64,000 nt of DNA, from the NCBI RefSeq assembly GCF_029909975.1, contig NZ_CP094516.1:7294501-7358500 (forward strand), read 5' to 3'. How positions within the stretch are numbered: position 1 is the first letter of the stretch; each line of letters starts with the position of its first letter. The DNA is from Bradyrhizobium sp. ISRA430. GTDB taxonomy: Bacteria; Pseudomonadota; Alphaproteobacteria; Rhizobiales; Xanthobacteraceae. The position numbers were made by a program, and so were the translations under genes. Positions 27,128-36,047 of this stretch are shown one piece after another. The notes under the pieces are model-generated. The model was not told the DNA's origin. It worked only from the letters and a program-made list of their open reading frames with translations, and made no database searches.

Positions 27128-27859
27128 TCAGCGTTCGGGACCAGAAGCGCTCGGCGTGTCAGGCCGAGGTTGATGGCTAGGATAAATCCGGGGAAGCGGA
27201 AGCGCGACATTCGCCATTTTTGGAAGGCCCGCAAGAATGACCGCCGTTTCCCGGCTGGGACCGAATTCGGTCATGCTGGCAAAGCTTGCGTGGTCGACGC
27301 GCGTGGCAGCATCTGCCTCGGCGGGATCTTTGAGAGGATCATTGAAAAATACGTGATCGGCGTCGGCCCCGGTCACCACCACCCAATGAGTGATCATTTT
27401 AGCTTCGAACTCAATGCTGACCATCACGATGGGATACCACCCCACCGCCATCCATTTCGAGAGGTCGTCAAGGCTGTAAGTGCCAAGATGGACGGGGATG
27501 TCGCGCTGGTATGCTTCGGCGAGATCTCGCTCCTGGAGAATCTGCATCACCTCCATCTCGCCGCCTTGCGAAGCGCGAGACTTAAGAAAAAGCCCATCAT
27601 GGCTCACGACAACAAGCGCTGCGAAGCCGCGGCGTTTGAGGGCTAATGCCAGACCAACCGGTCCGCAGCCGCCGTGAATGGTCGTTGCCTCTCGCCAGAT
27701 CTCGAGCTCAGCTGTTTCATTCGGCTGATATCGCTCGTCGAGAGCGGACATGACCATCATCAGGGAAGATGGTCCACAGGTGAACTTCCTCTTTTGCCGA
27801 TACAGAGGAACGTTCCTGACCATTTGATTTGTTGAGCTTTCGAGGTCGGGACGCGACAT
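27128..27859 (-). CDS. Papain/C39-like peptidase domain protein
   Basis: A 243-residue protein with the signature of the peptidase C39-like fold. VPLYRQKRKFTCGPSSLMMV carries a glutamine oxyanion residue and the candidate catalytic cysteine; MITHWVVVTGADADHVFFND carries the histidine and an Asp/Asn. No signal peptide or transmembrane helix is seen, so unlike bacteriocin exporters it is a stand-alone domain and probably cytoplasmic. It is the last gene of the ABC importer operon, nine bases after the second permease. It may hydrolyse a peptide or amide bond of the imported compound. Similarity to DUF3335-type proteins is possible. Confidence 0.7.
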   Translation of the reverse strand: MSRPDLESSTNQMVRNVPLYRQKRKFTCGPSSLMMVMSALDERYQPNETAELEIWREATTIHGGCGPVGLALALKRRGFAALVVVSHDGLFLKSRASQGGEMEVMQILQERDLAEAYQRDIPVHLGTYSLDDLSKWMAVGWYPIVMVSIEFEAKMITHWVVVTGADADHVFFNDPLKDPAEADAATRVDHASFASMTEFGPSRETAVILAGLPKMANVALPLPRIYPSHQPRPDTPSASGPER

Positions 27860-27868
27860 GACGTCATC

Positions 27869-28774
27869 TCAGATGGACGTGAAAGAAGCTGAGCGAGGTC
27901 CCGTCTGGCGCAGCGCCTCGCTGATTGTCATGAGAGCAATCGCTGTCGCCGCGATGACGAGACCCGGCGCGAGGGCAATCCACCATGCGGTCATCAAATA
28001 GTCTCTGCCGAATCCCACCATATTGCCCAAGCTCGACATCGGCGGTTGTATCCCCAGTCCCAGAAAGCTCAGGGTGCTTTCCAGGAGAACCGTCTCGGTG
28101 AGCCCAAGGGTCATGCCGACGACGATGGTAGGTGCACAGGCTGGGAGAATATGCCTTGCGTAGATATGGACCCGCGAAGCGTTGTAGGTCCGCGCCGCCG
28201 TTACATGGAGCCGATTGCGGGCTGTCAAAGCAAGGCCCCTCGCTATGCGGGCGTGGCGCTCCCAACCGTGCAAGCCCACAAGACACACAAAGAGTGCCAG
28301 CGAATTGCCAAATATCGTTATGACAAGAAGTGCGGTCATCATGAACGGCACAGCAGCCTGCATATCGACCAGTGCCATGACTCCTTCGTCAATCAGCCCG
28401 CCAAGCTCGGCAGCGAGGAAGCCCAACGAAACGCCCAGCAGGGTGCTAATGAAGGTCCCGCCCACCGCAACGAGCATGCTGATCTGGATCGAATATATCA
28501 AGCGAGCCAGCACGTCCCGCCCGAGCTCGTCGGTGCCCAACAAATGTTCCAGCGTGCCGCCGAAGAACAGTGGTGGCGAAAGCCGTGCATCCAAGGAGAT
28601 CTGTGCTGGATGATAGGGGGAGATCACCTGGGCCAGTGCGGCAATCAACAGACATCCGACAATCCATATTGAGGCACCATGGAGTCCTAGCTTGCGTGGC
28701 TTAAGCGGATCGCGGCGGGCCTTCGAAGAACGAAAGATGTTCCAAGTCCATTCACGCGCCCAGGCGGTGCTCAT
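27869..28774 (-). CDS. Dipeptide-type ABC transporter permease DppC
   Basis: A 301-residue inner-membrane permease. The N-terminal helix SIWIVGCLLIAALAQVI is followed by the typical LGTDELGRDVLARLIYSIQI segment of DppC/OppC proteins. The core contains GWERHARIARGLALTA and the conserved EAA-like loop ARTYNASRVHIYARHILPAC, then LESTLSFLGLGIQPPMSSLG. Start ATG directly follows the dppB stop with no gap, showing tight coupling. It forms the translocation pore with DppB. Confidence 0.88.
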   Translation of the reverse strand: MSTAWAREWTWNIFRSSKARRDPLKPRKLGLHGASIWIVGCLLIAALAQVISPYHPAQISLDARLSPPLFFGGTLEHLLGTDELGRDVLARLIYSIQISMLVAVGGTFISTLLGVSLGFLAAELGGLIDEGVMALVDMQAAVPFMMTALLVITIFGNSLALFVCLVGLHGWERHARIARGLALTARNRLHVTAARTYNASRVHIYARHILPACAPTIVVGMTLGLTETVLLESTLSFLGLGIQPPMSSLGNMVGFGRDYLMTAWWIALAPGLVIAATAIALMTISEALRQTGPRSASFTSI

Positions 28775-29710
28775 CTATGTCTCCGAGGATTTCGACCGCG
28801 GATCGAGCCAGGTGTAACCGAGATCGACGCCCAGGTTGGTCATGATCATCGCAGTGCCAGCAAGCAGGACAATAGCCTGCACCACTGGAACATCCCTGTT
28901 TCCGACGGATGTGATGAAGAGATTTCCAATACCCGGCCATGAGAAGACCGTCTCGACCACTGTCGAGCCGGTTACCGCTCCGCCGATGAGCAGGCCAAGT
29001 ATGGTCAGGATCGGCACCGCCGCATTGGGCAGTACGTGGTGGATCAATATCCGCCAAAACGGAATGCCGCGCGCAAACGCAGCCAACACATACCGGCTAT
29101 CCAGCGATTCGCGAACAGCCACGCGGGTGTAGCGGGCAAGCACGGCGGAGCTTGCGGCCGCCATGGTTACTGCCGGCAGAGCCAAGCTGCGCCAGCTCTC
29201 TGCACCGCCGGTCGGCAGCCAGTTGAGCTGGATTGAGAACACCAGCATCAGCACGATCGCCAGGAAGAAGCTGGGAACGCACAATCCTACGACGGTTCCG
29301 ATCGTGCACGCACGGCCTATGAAGCTCGATGGAAACACCGCGGCAGCTATTCCTCCCGCAACGCCCGTGATCGCCGCCAAGGTAAGAGCAGAGCAGGTGA
29401 GTATCAGCGTCAATGGAAGGTGGCTGATGACGACACCGAGCGCATCCTGTCGATAGACGTAAGAGACGCCTAAGCTTCCTCGGACGACGTTATGGAGATA
29501 CGCTAGATATTGCGTCAGGATCGGGCGGTCGAGCCCCAATTCGCCGGAGTAGGCGGCGCGCATGTCCGCCGTCGCGTCCGGCCCAAGCAAGACGGTGACC
29601 GGATCGCCCGCGCAGCGCATAAGAATGAATACGCTTGTTACCATCAGAACGAGCGTGACCAATGCGCGGGCAATTTTGCTCGCAAATACCTTCTGGACGT
29701 TGCGCCTCAT
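28775..29710 (-). CDS. Dipeptide-type ABC transporter permease DppB
   Basis: A 311-residue permease starting MRRNVQKVFASKIARALVTL. It has the DppB N-terminal helix and periplasmic segment DMRAAYSGELGLDRPILTQY, then GSLGVSYVYRQDALGVVISH, LTLILTCSALTLAAITGVAG, and the EAA-like loop ARGIPFWRILIHHVLPNAAV. ATG at 29710 lies seven bases after the dppF stop; an earlier ATG at 29788 would overlap the ATPase gene. The C-terminus VDLGYTWLDPRSK is typical of the family. Confidence 0.88.
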   Translation of the reverse strand: MRRNVQKVFASKIARALVTLVLMVTSVFILMRCAGDPVTVLLGPDATADMRAAYSGELGLDRPILTQYLAYLHNVVRGSLGVSYVYRQDALGVVISHLPLTLILTCSALTLAAITGVAGGIAAAVFPSSFIGRACTIGTVVGLCVPSFFLAIVLMLVFSIQLNWLPTGGAESWRSLALPAVTMAAASSAVLARYTRVAVRESLDSRYVLAAFARGIPFWRILIHHVLPNAAVPILTILGLLIGGAVTGSTVVETVFSWPGIGNLFITSVGNRDVPVVQAIVLLAGTAMIMTNLGVDLGYTWLDPRSKSSET

Positions 29711-29717
29711 GCGGCTA

Positions 29718-30617
29718 TCACCTCTCCGCCGCCGAGTGCCGACGCCCTGCTGGCTGCGAACAAGGCTTTGAAGGTGATGCCGTTTCAAGGCCGAGCCCAG
29801 AATTGGGTACCGCCCCGAGCAGGGACTTCATGTAATCCGTCCTTGGGTCGAGCAGCACCTCATCGCGTGAACCGCTCTCAACGATGCTTCCGCGCTTTAG
29901 GACAGTGATCTCTGAGCAGAGATAGGCAACGGATCTGATATCATGACTTATGAATAAGAGGGACAGGCCCCGGCTCTCACGCAGATCCGACAGAAGGTTC
30001 AGGATCTGAGCTTGAACGGTCATGTCGAGCGCGGAGACGGGCTCGTCACAAATCAGAACCTCGGGATCGAGAATAAGCGCCCGCGCTATATTGACCCGCT
30101 GCGCCTGTCCGCCGCTTATCTGATGCGGCAATTTGCCAAGGATCTCGCCCGATAGGCCGACGGCCGAAATTGCTGCAGCGAGCCGAGCCTGACAATCGGA
30201 AGACTTCATTTTGAAGTTCACGAGCAGAGGCGCGATGATTTGTTTGCCGATCGGGGTAACCGGGTCCAGTGCGTCGAGAGGGCTCTGAAAGACAGGTTGG
30301 ACATGGCGGCGGAACGCAGCCAATCGATCCGGCCTCAGCTGCTCGCCGTCAAAAAAGATCTGGCCCGATTGTGGCGCTGTCAGCCCAAGCAGAAGCTTTG
30401 CGATGGTGCTTTTGCCGCTGCCGGACTCTCCGATCAGCCCATGGGCTTTGCCACGACGGACGATCATGTTGATCTTATGCAGCCTCGAGCCGCCAAGGAC
30501 CTCCGCAGCGGAGCGCCGAGCAGCCGGGTAGCAAAAATCGACATTGCGCAGCTCGAGAATGGGTTCGAAGGACGCGCGCGCTGTACGAACGTGAGAAGGC
30601 TCCATGGGCGATGTCAT
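29718..30617 (-). CDS. Dipeptide-type ABC transporter ATPase DppF
   Basis: A 299-residue ABC ATPase: Walker A GLIGESGSGKSTIAKLLLGL, Q-loop VFQSPLDALDPVTPIG, signature HQISGGQAQRVNIARALILD, Walker B LICDEPVSALDMTVQAQILN and switch LLFISHDIRSVAYLCSEITV. It starts immediately after the dppD stop (TGA followed by ATG with no gap). It is somewhat shorter at the C-terminus than typical OppF/DppF proteins, which add an oligopeptide-transporter extension, so that extension may be reduced here. Confidence 0.88.
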   Translation of the reverse strand: MTSPMEPSHVRTARASFEPILELRNVDFCYPAARRSAAEVLGGSRLHKINMIVRRGKAHGLIGESGSGKSTIAKLLLGLTAPQSGQIFFDGEQLRPDRLAAFRRHVQPVFQSPLDALDPVTPIGKQIIAPLLVNFKMKSSDCQARLAAAISAVGLSGEILGKLPHQISGGQAQRVNIARALILDPEVLICDEPVSALDMTVQAQILNLLSDLRESRGLSLLFISHDIRSVAYLCSEITVLKRGSIVESGSRDEVLLDPRTDYMKSLLGAVPNSGLGLETASPSKPCSQPAGRRHSAAER

Positions 30618-31634
30618 TCATGGCTCCAAGTTGTGGCATGCCACCAGCTGTTGTGCGATGCCCTGCAAGGCGGGCCTTGTGTGCCGGCAAATGTCCAGCG
30701 TTCCCGAGCACCGAGATGCGAAATTGCAGCCGGCCTGGCGCTGAGCAGGTTCAGGGAGGCTGTCTGCTGGGCCGTGCAGACGCCGGGGACGCCGTGAGAG
30801 TGGGGGGACAGCGGAGAATAGCGCGCGCGTATAGGGGTGTAGGGGAGTTCGAGCGACGAGATCGGCGCGCCCGATTTCGACCACCTGGCCGGCGTAGAGA
30901 ACGCCGATACGATCCGACCGCTGCAGGGCAATGCCCAGATCATGGGTCACAAAGAGGATTGCCATGTCTGACCGGAGCCGTTCGAGCAGGTCAAGAATCT
31001 GTTTTTGCGTGGTGACGTCGAGAGCCGAGGTCGGCTCGTCTGCGATGAGAAGCTTCGGCTTCATCGCGAGCGCCATTGCAATCATGACGCGCTGATTCAT
31101 TCCGCCGGACATCTCGTGCGGGTATTTTCTCATCGTCTCTTTGGGATCATCGATCCCCACATCGCAGAGTAGATCTGCAGCCCTTTCGCTCGCCTCTTTC
31201 TTGCTCAAGCCGCCGATCATCTGGACAGTCTCGCGAAGCTGGAATCCAATGGTCCGAACGGGGTTAAGATATAGACTTGGCTGTTGGTAGATCATTGCAC
31301 GCCGGCGCCGATCGACATCAGAAAGAGGCCTGCCTTCGATATGAATATCGCCGAGACATTTCAGCTCGGAACTTGCTACTCCCATGATGGTCGAACACAG
31401 GACGCTCTTTCCGCTGCCGCTTTCGCCGACAAGCGCGAAAAACTCACCTTTCCGCAGCTCGAACTGAATGGCGTCCAGGAGGCGCGTCTCGGGTCGGTCT
31501 GCAAGAACAACGGTTAATCCAGTAATGCTCACGAGCGGCGGGCTGCCATCCGCCATGGCTGGGCGCCCGGCATTCCCTTGCTCAAAAGTTTGGACAAAAG
31601 GTGCTTCAAGTGCATGCGAACTAGTTCGGTCCAT
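30618..31634 (-). CDS. Dipeptide-type ABC transporter ATPase DppD
   Basis: A 338-residue ABC ATPase with Walker A ALVGESGSGKSVLCSTIMGV, signature HEMSGGMNQRVMIAMALAMK, Walker B LLIADEPTSALDVTTQKQIL and switch ILFVTHDLGIALQRSDRIGV. The C-terminal oligopeptide-transporter extension ends in CNFASRCSGTLDICRHTRPA, with the cysteine cluster that binds an iron-sulphur cluster in DppD/OppD relatives. ATG at 31634 is chosen because GGAAGGTGG lies just upstream and it clears the end of the binding-protein gene; an in-frame start at 31748 would overlap that gene. Confidence 0.88.
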   Translation of the reverse strand: MDRTSSHALEAPFVQTFEQGNAGRPAMADGSPPLVSITGLTVVLADRPETRLLDAIQFELRKGEFFALVGESGSGKSVLCSTIMGVASSELKCLGDIHIEGRPLSDVDRRRRAMIYQQPSLYLNPVRTIGFQLRETVQMIGGLSKKEASERAADLLCDVGIDDPKETMRKYPHEMSGGMNQRVMIAMALAMKPKLLIADEPTSALDVTTQKQILDLLERLRSDMAILFVTHDLGIALQRSDRIGVLYAGQVVEIGRADLVARTPLHPYTRALFSAVPPLSRRPRRLHGPADSLPEPAQRQAGCNFASRCSGTLDICRHTRPALQGIAQQLVACHNLEP

Positions 31635-31690
31635 GATTCCACCTTCCGAGCAGACAATAGTCTTCTGCGTCCGGCCCAAGGCGTTCTCGG

Positions 31691-33247
31691 CTAGACGTTG
31701 ATTGCGCCTGGCCGAAAATCCATCAAACCGGTTGGCGTCGGTGCCCACCTGATATTGGCGCGCTTTCCGAAGAACTCGCCAAGCGAATGGAGCACCGTTC
31801 CTGGTGGATCAATCTCGTCGAATATGTCGAGCATCTCTTGATAGGCAACTCGCCTTTGGGCTGGGTCCTGCGCCGTCAGCAAAGTCGTCTCTAGCACATT
31901 GAATCTGTCGTTCCGCCAATATCCACCCCTCTGAAAGTTGCTCTGAGACCCCCAGCGCGAGACGAACGATGCTGTGGGATCGGGGTAGTATGTCCCATCG
32001 GACGAGTTGTTCACACCGCGGCCCAGACGGTCTTCGACTTGGGCCCAATTCTCTTTCATTTGGATATCGATGTTCAGGCCGACAGCCCTCCACATTGCTG
32101 CGATGGCTTGAGTTTCGATAAGCTCGGCCGTGTAATAGTTGCCGACCGTTTTGAAAGGAATTGCTGCCCCGTTATAACCGGCTTCGGCAAGAAGTCGCTT
32201 CGTCTCTTGCGGATTGTACCGTGGGATTGGCCGATCAGGATTGTAGAGAGCGCCGTAAGCAGGGTGTTGATGGGAAGGCGGCACACTTATGCGCTTGCGC
32301 CAAATACTATTGACAATGGTCTGCCTGTCGATCGCCAGATTCATGGCGCGCCTGATGCGCGGATCCCGCAGCACCTCATTGGTCGTCGAATCATAGACCA
32401 GCGTGCGGAAGGACATCGTGTCGCCTCCAACCACGTCCAGCCGGTTGTCCGCGGCGAGAATATCGAACTGATCTGGCGCTACGGTTGTGATGATATCGAA
32501 GTCGCCAGCGCGAAGGCCGGCGACGCGTGCCGCCGGCTCCCGCACCATCCGAAACTCGATTCCCTTCAGCGGCGGCCTTCCACCCCAGTACCCCTCGTGC
32601 GCCTCGAGGCGTATGTAGCGGTTTTCGACGGCCTCAACGACCCTGTAAGGCCCCGCCGCTATGGGAGCCCTGGCCCATTGATCGAATGTCGCCGCCTTCA
32701 GATAGGCCGATTTCGAGACGATGCCGGCTCCATAGGAGGTCAGGCGTTTGACAAAAACAGGGTCGGGCGCCTTGGTGCTGAACTCGACAGTATGTCGACC
32801 GGTTGCCCGCACCGCGCTCATCGACGGAAAGCTGATCTGGCCAACGCCATAACCCGGACTGTCCTTTGCCAGCATACGCTCCGCACCGAAGGTAAATGCG
32901 ACGTCCTCTGCCGTTAACTCTTCACCATCGTGGAATCGAACCCCTTTCCGCAGAGACACGCGATATGTGGTGCTGTCGAGAGCCTCGAGGCTTTCAGCCA
33001 ACATTGGCCGAATCTGCCCGTCCCGTTGATAGTCGATTGCAAAGAGCTTGTCGTAAATGCTCTCGAGCACCCGGAAGCTCACGAGCGCTGTAGCACGGGG
33101 ATGGAGCGGATCGAGCTCAACGCGCAGATCCTGCATTGCGATCCGCAGTGCCGTTCGGCCAGCGTCTTGGGCAAAGACAGTGGTCGATGGAACCAAGCTC
33201 AGCCCAGCGACCAATTTGAGAACCGCGCGTCGATTACAGGTATTCAT
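31691..33247 (-). CDS. Dipeptide-type ABC transporter substrate-binding protein
   Basis: A 518-residue SBP_bac_5 protein. The start MNTCNRRAVLKLVAGLSLVP gives a twin-arginine-like leader (NRRAVLKL) followed by a hydrophobic stretch and a cleavage region near VFAQ. The mature part has LESIYDKLFAIDY, LRKGVRFHDGEELTAEDVAF, RAMNLAIDRQTIVNSIWRK and LLAEAGYNG, all typical of DppA/OppA proteins. It is the first gene of a six-gene minus-strand operon (binding protein, two ATPases, two permeases, C39-like peptidase). The 241-base divergent region to the phosphodiesterase holds inverted repeats. The ligand is unknown; family members bind peptides, opines and other charged metabolites. Confidence 0.88.
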   Translation of the reverse strand: MNTCNRRAVLKLVAGLSLVPSTTVFAQDAGRTALRIAMQDLRVELDPLHPRATALVSFRVLESIYDKLFAIDYQRDGQIRPMLAESLEALDSTTYRVSLRKGVRFHDGEELTAEDVAFTFGAERMLAKDSPGYGVGQISFPSMSAVRATGRHTVEFSTKAPDPVFVKRLTSYGAGIVSKSAYLKAATFDQWARAPIAAGPYRVVEAVENRYIRLEAHEGYWGGRPPLKGIEFRMVREPAARVAGLRAGDFDIITTVAPDQFDILAADNRLDVVGGDTMSFRTLVYDSTTNEVLRDPRIRRAMNLAIDRQTIVNSIWRKRISVPPSHQHPAYGALYNPDRPIPRYNPQETKRLLAEAGYNGAAIPFKTVGNYYTAELIETQAIAAMWRAVGLNIDIQMKENWAQVEDRLGRGVNNSSDGTYYPDPTASFVSRWGSQSNFQRGGYWRNDRFNVLETTLLTAQDPAQRRVAYQEMLDIFDEIDPPGTVLHSLGEFFGKRANIRWAPTPTGLMDFRPGAINV

Positions 33248-33379
33248 CACACATCTCTTCGTTGCACAAACCATCGAGTGCCGAGCTTCTGGACCATGCA
33301 GCTTCGCGTACTCACGCTCGGGCCGGGCGGCTCGCACAATGGTTTTCTGAGGAGCGGTTCGAGTATTGCGAGATATAAT

Positions 33380-33421
33380 TCACACCATGTGACACCATCA
33401 TGACAGGCCTAGGTGCCTAGG
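33380..33421. promoter_or_regulatory. Inverted repeats between transporter and phosphodiesterase
   Basis: TCACACCATGTGA (33380-33392) is a perfect 5-3-5 inverted repeat. CCTAGG-TG-CCTAGG (33408-33421) is a second, larger inverted repeat. Both sit between the divergent transporter operon and the phosphodiesterase/GntR operon, where a shared operator is expected. The GntR/HutC regulator encoded at 35007 is the likely binder, by position only. Confidence 0.45.
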
Positions 33422-33488
33422 TAGCTGGACAAGGGGGCTTCCACTCCCGTAGGTTGAGATTCGGGAATCGGAGCTGGAAGGTGGCCGA

Positions 33489-34988
33489 ATGAAATTCTTA
33501 ATTGTCGTGCTGGATGGCCTTCGTCCTGACCAGCTAGACGAAGCTGTTACGCCGAATCTCGCCGAGCTGTCCAAAACCGGCCTTCGACTTGCCCGCCATG
33601 CCTCATCTTTTCCCAGTGAGACGCGGGTTTCATCGGCCGCGCTGGCCACGGGCGGACATAGCTCGGCCCATGGAATCATCGGCAACCGTTTTTTGGCAAA
33701 CGGTCGGTCGATCGACGGATCTTCGCTCTCGGCGCTCCTGACGCTCGGCGGCGAACGCGGTGGCGTCCTCACCGCCACGACGATCGGCGAAGTCTTGGCG
33801 GCTCATAGTCGTGCGATGCTGTCGATCGGATCTCAGTCGCAGGGCTCTTTTGGACTTTCGAGCTGGGGGAGTTGGCAGACAGGTGCGCCGGCGTTCTGGG
33901 TTCACGACCCATCAAAGTTCAGTGGCAATGCGGCCGTTCAACGGACTGCGCCAACCTTTCCGATGCTCCCTCCCGACGAGCGGCCCGCGCGTGCTGCCAT
34001 CGAGCGTGTCGTCGATCTATTCTTCTCGTTCCTCAAGGAAGAAGCACTTCCGGAGGTCAGCCTGCTCTGGCTTTCGGAGCCGGACATTACATATCATATG
34101 TTCGGTCTTCAGCATCCTACAGCGCGTGAGGTTCTCCACGAGGTCGATCGCCAGTTTGGACGAATTTTCGCTTGGTGGAGCGAGAAAGGAGAGCGGGAAG
34201 GAGTACAGCTTATTGCTGCATCTGATCACGGACACGCCATCATTGGAGAAAAGGTCTCCGTGTTGGAACACCTGCAGCGGTCGGGATTCAAGGTCGGATA
34301 CGAACTCACGCCCGATGTAGACGCCGCAATAAGCGCTCAACGCGTTGTCAACATTTGGGCCCGGGACAGAGAGGGTCATCTTCTGACAGAGCTGTATCAC
34401 GCCCTGTCCGAGGAGCCATGGTTTGGCGTGGCTTTCTCACGTCAGGCTTCCGATGGCTCTCCACTTGTCGCGAGCACCCTCCCGCTTTCGGCTGTCATGG
34501 CCGAACACCAACGAAGTGCAGACCTGTCGTTTGTTCTCGCCGATTGCGGCGCGGCCAATCGGAGCGCTTCCCCCGACGCCGTGTACTACGATGGGAGCTA
34601 TCCGATCGGGGTTGGTATGCACGGAGGGCTTTCGGCGCACGAGCTGTCTTCACTATGCATCCTTGCTGGCAATGCCTTTAGAAGCGGAGTTGTTGCGTCC
34701 CCAACCAGCATCGTTGATCTGGTGCCGACGATCCTTTCCAGCTTGGGACTGCCGCTACCGTCGACTGTGCAAGGCCGTATCATCGATGAAGCTTTGCAAG
34801 ATCGCGAGGACTCAGGCCAGGATGATGTCGAAGATGCGAGCGTCTCAATTGCCTCTTCAGCGCGCCGGGCAACTGTCTTCCGGAAGCTATACCGACAACG
34901 TCTTTACCTGAGAGGAGCGGCCGTAACCCGGCTGGAACGACCGAAGAATGGTAAGCCGGACGCTAACCCGGCGCAATTGGACGCCTGA
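33489..34988 (+). CDS. Alkaline-phosphatase-superfamily phosphodiesterase
   Basis: A 499-residue enzyme of the type I phosphodiesterase/nucleotide pyrophosphatase group, which also includes phosphonoacetate hydrolase. MKFLIVVLDGLRPDQLDEAV supplies the first metal Asp. SSFPSETRVSSAALATGGHS carries the expected Thr nucleophile in the position of the FPS-x-T motif. LSEPDITYHMFGLQHP gives Asp and His, ASDHGHA gives Asp-His, and GVGMHGG a late His. No signal peptide is evident, so it is probably cytoplasmic and may cut a phosphodiester or carbon-phosphorus compound after uptake. It is divergent from the ABC importer and co-directional with the GntR gene 18 bases downstream. The C-terminal 60 residues are charged and look disordered. 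Confidence 0.8.
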   Translation: MKFLIVVLDGLRPDQLDEAVTPNLAELSKTGLRLARHASSFPSETRVSSAALATGGHSSAHGIIGNRFLANGRSIDGSSLSALLTLGGERGGVLTATTIGEVLAAHSRAMLSIGSQSQGSFGLSSWGSWQTGAPAFWVHDPSKFSGNAAVQRTAPTFPMLPPDERPARAAIERVVDLFFSFLKEEALPEVSLLWLSEPDITYHMFGLQHPTAREVLHEVDRQFGRIFAWWSEKGEREGVQLIAASDHGHAIIGEKVSVLEHLQRSGFKVGYELTPDVDAAISAQRVVNIWARDREGHLLTELYHALSEEPWFGVAFSRQASDGSPLVASTLPLSAVMAEHQRSADLSFVLADCGAANRSASPDAVYYDGSYPIGVGMHGGLSAHELSSLCILAGNAFRSGVVASPTSIVDLVPTILSSLGLPLPSTVQGRIIDEALQDREDSGQDDVEDASVSIASSARRATVFRKLYRQRLYLRGAAVTRLERPKNGKPDANPAQLDA

Positions 34989-35006
34989 CCCACGGACCAT
35001 TGAGCT

Positions 35007-35807
35007 ATGTATCAAGGAAAGCGCTGGGAGTTTGTTCGATCGAACATCGAAGAAGCTATTGCCTCGAGCCGATTTCGGCCAGGCGAAAAACTTCCGAACG
35101 ACGTAGAGCTTGCTCTCGAATATGGTGTCAACCGGCACACTGTAAGATACGCCATTCGGGCACTTGAGCAGGAAGGACTGCTACGTGTCGAGCAGGGGAG
35201 AGGCACCTTCGTTGTCGAACATCCAAAACCCTATCTTCTCTCCCCTCAAACCCGGCTGACCGATAATCTCCTCTCGCAAGGCCGCTTGGCGCGTCGTAAG
35301 ATACTGTCTGCTGCAACGATACCGGCAGACGAGCGGCTCGCCGACTACCTCGACTTGCAAGCGCGTGACGATGTGCTGCGCATCGACACGCTGAGCTATC
35401 AGGACGAAATCCCTATCGTCATTGCGCATAGCTACTTCCCGGCGAAACGCACTCCCGGACTGCTGGACAAATTCTCTGGCGCCAACTCGATCTCGACGGC
35501 TCTCAGGCGGATCGGCATTGACGACTACTCGCAGCAATGGGTGACGATAAGTGCGCGTCTGCCTTCCGCGCAGGAGGCGCGCCTGCTTGAAATGTCGACT
35601 TCAGCGCCGGTCTTCGTCAAAGAGAGCCTTGACTGCTCCGGCCGTATTCCGATCAAATTTGGCGAGAATGTACTGTGCGCACCAAGAATCAGCTTCAGAT
35701 TCGACTTCAAAGACATTTGTTCCGCGGAGCAGTCGCGTGCAGGAAAGCCTCGATCCGGAAAAGCGCAGACGAGGAAATCGAAATCATCTGCCTCCTTCAA
35801 GGTCTAG
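35007..35807 (+). CDS. GntR-family regulator, HutC/PhnF subfamily
   Basis: A 266-residue regulator. The winged helix is FRPGEKLPNDVELALEYGVN followed by RHTVRYAIRALEQEGLLRVE and QGRGTFVV. The C-terminal effector domain resembles UTRA: ILSAATIPADERLADYLDLQ, DDVLRIDTLSYQDEIPIVIA, HSYFPAKRTPGLLDKF and ISARLPSAQEARLLEMSTSA. The tail after about residue 240 is basic and serine-rich. HutC/PhnF relatives often govern phosphonate or amino-compound uptake. It lies 18 bases downstream of the phosphodiesterase and probably controls that operon and the divergent transporter. Confidence 0.85.
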   Translation: MYQGKRWEFVRSNIEEAIASSRFRPGEKLPNDVELALEYGVNRHTVRYAIRALEQEGLLRVEQGRGTFVVEHPKPYLLSPQTRLTDNLLSQGRLARRKILSAATIPADERLADYLDLQARDDVLRIDTLSYQDEIPIVIAHSYFPAKRTPGLLDKFSGANSISTALRRIGIDDYSQQWVTISARLPSAQEARLLEMSTSAPVFVKESLDCSGRIPIKFGENVLCAPRISFRFDFKDICSAEQSRAGKPRSGKAQTRKSKSSASFKV

Positions 35808-36047
35808 GTCCCGTCCCATTCCTGCGGTCGAAGCGGCTGCGGGCCAAATGATTGTTTCGCTGCCACCATCGCTGAGATGTGTGTTCCCGCTTCGTGCCGG
35901 GACGAGCCGCTCGCGTTCTGCTGAGGCAATAGGCGGCGGTGTTGGTTGCGGCCCCATCAAGCTTGTGGGTCTTGGCATCGTTACGCGGCCGGCGTCAGAC
36001 GCAGCCGCGAATGTCCTGAAGAGGCGCAGCGGCAAACGTCGTGAACC

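Noticed and set aside
26912..27646. A 244-codon plus-strand frame
   Set aside because: It is antisense to the C39-like peptidase, whose motifs and operon position are convincing.
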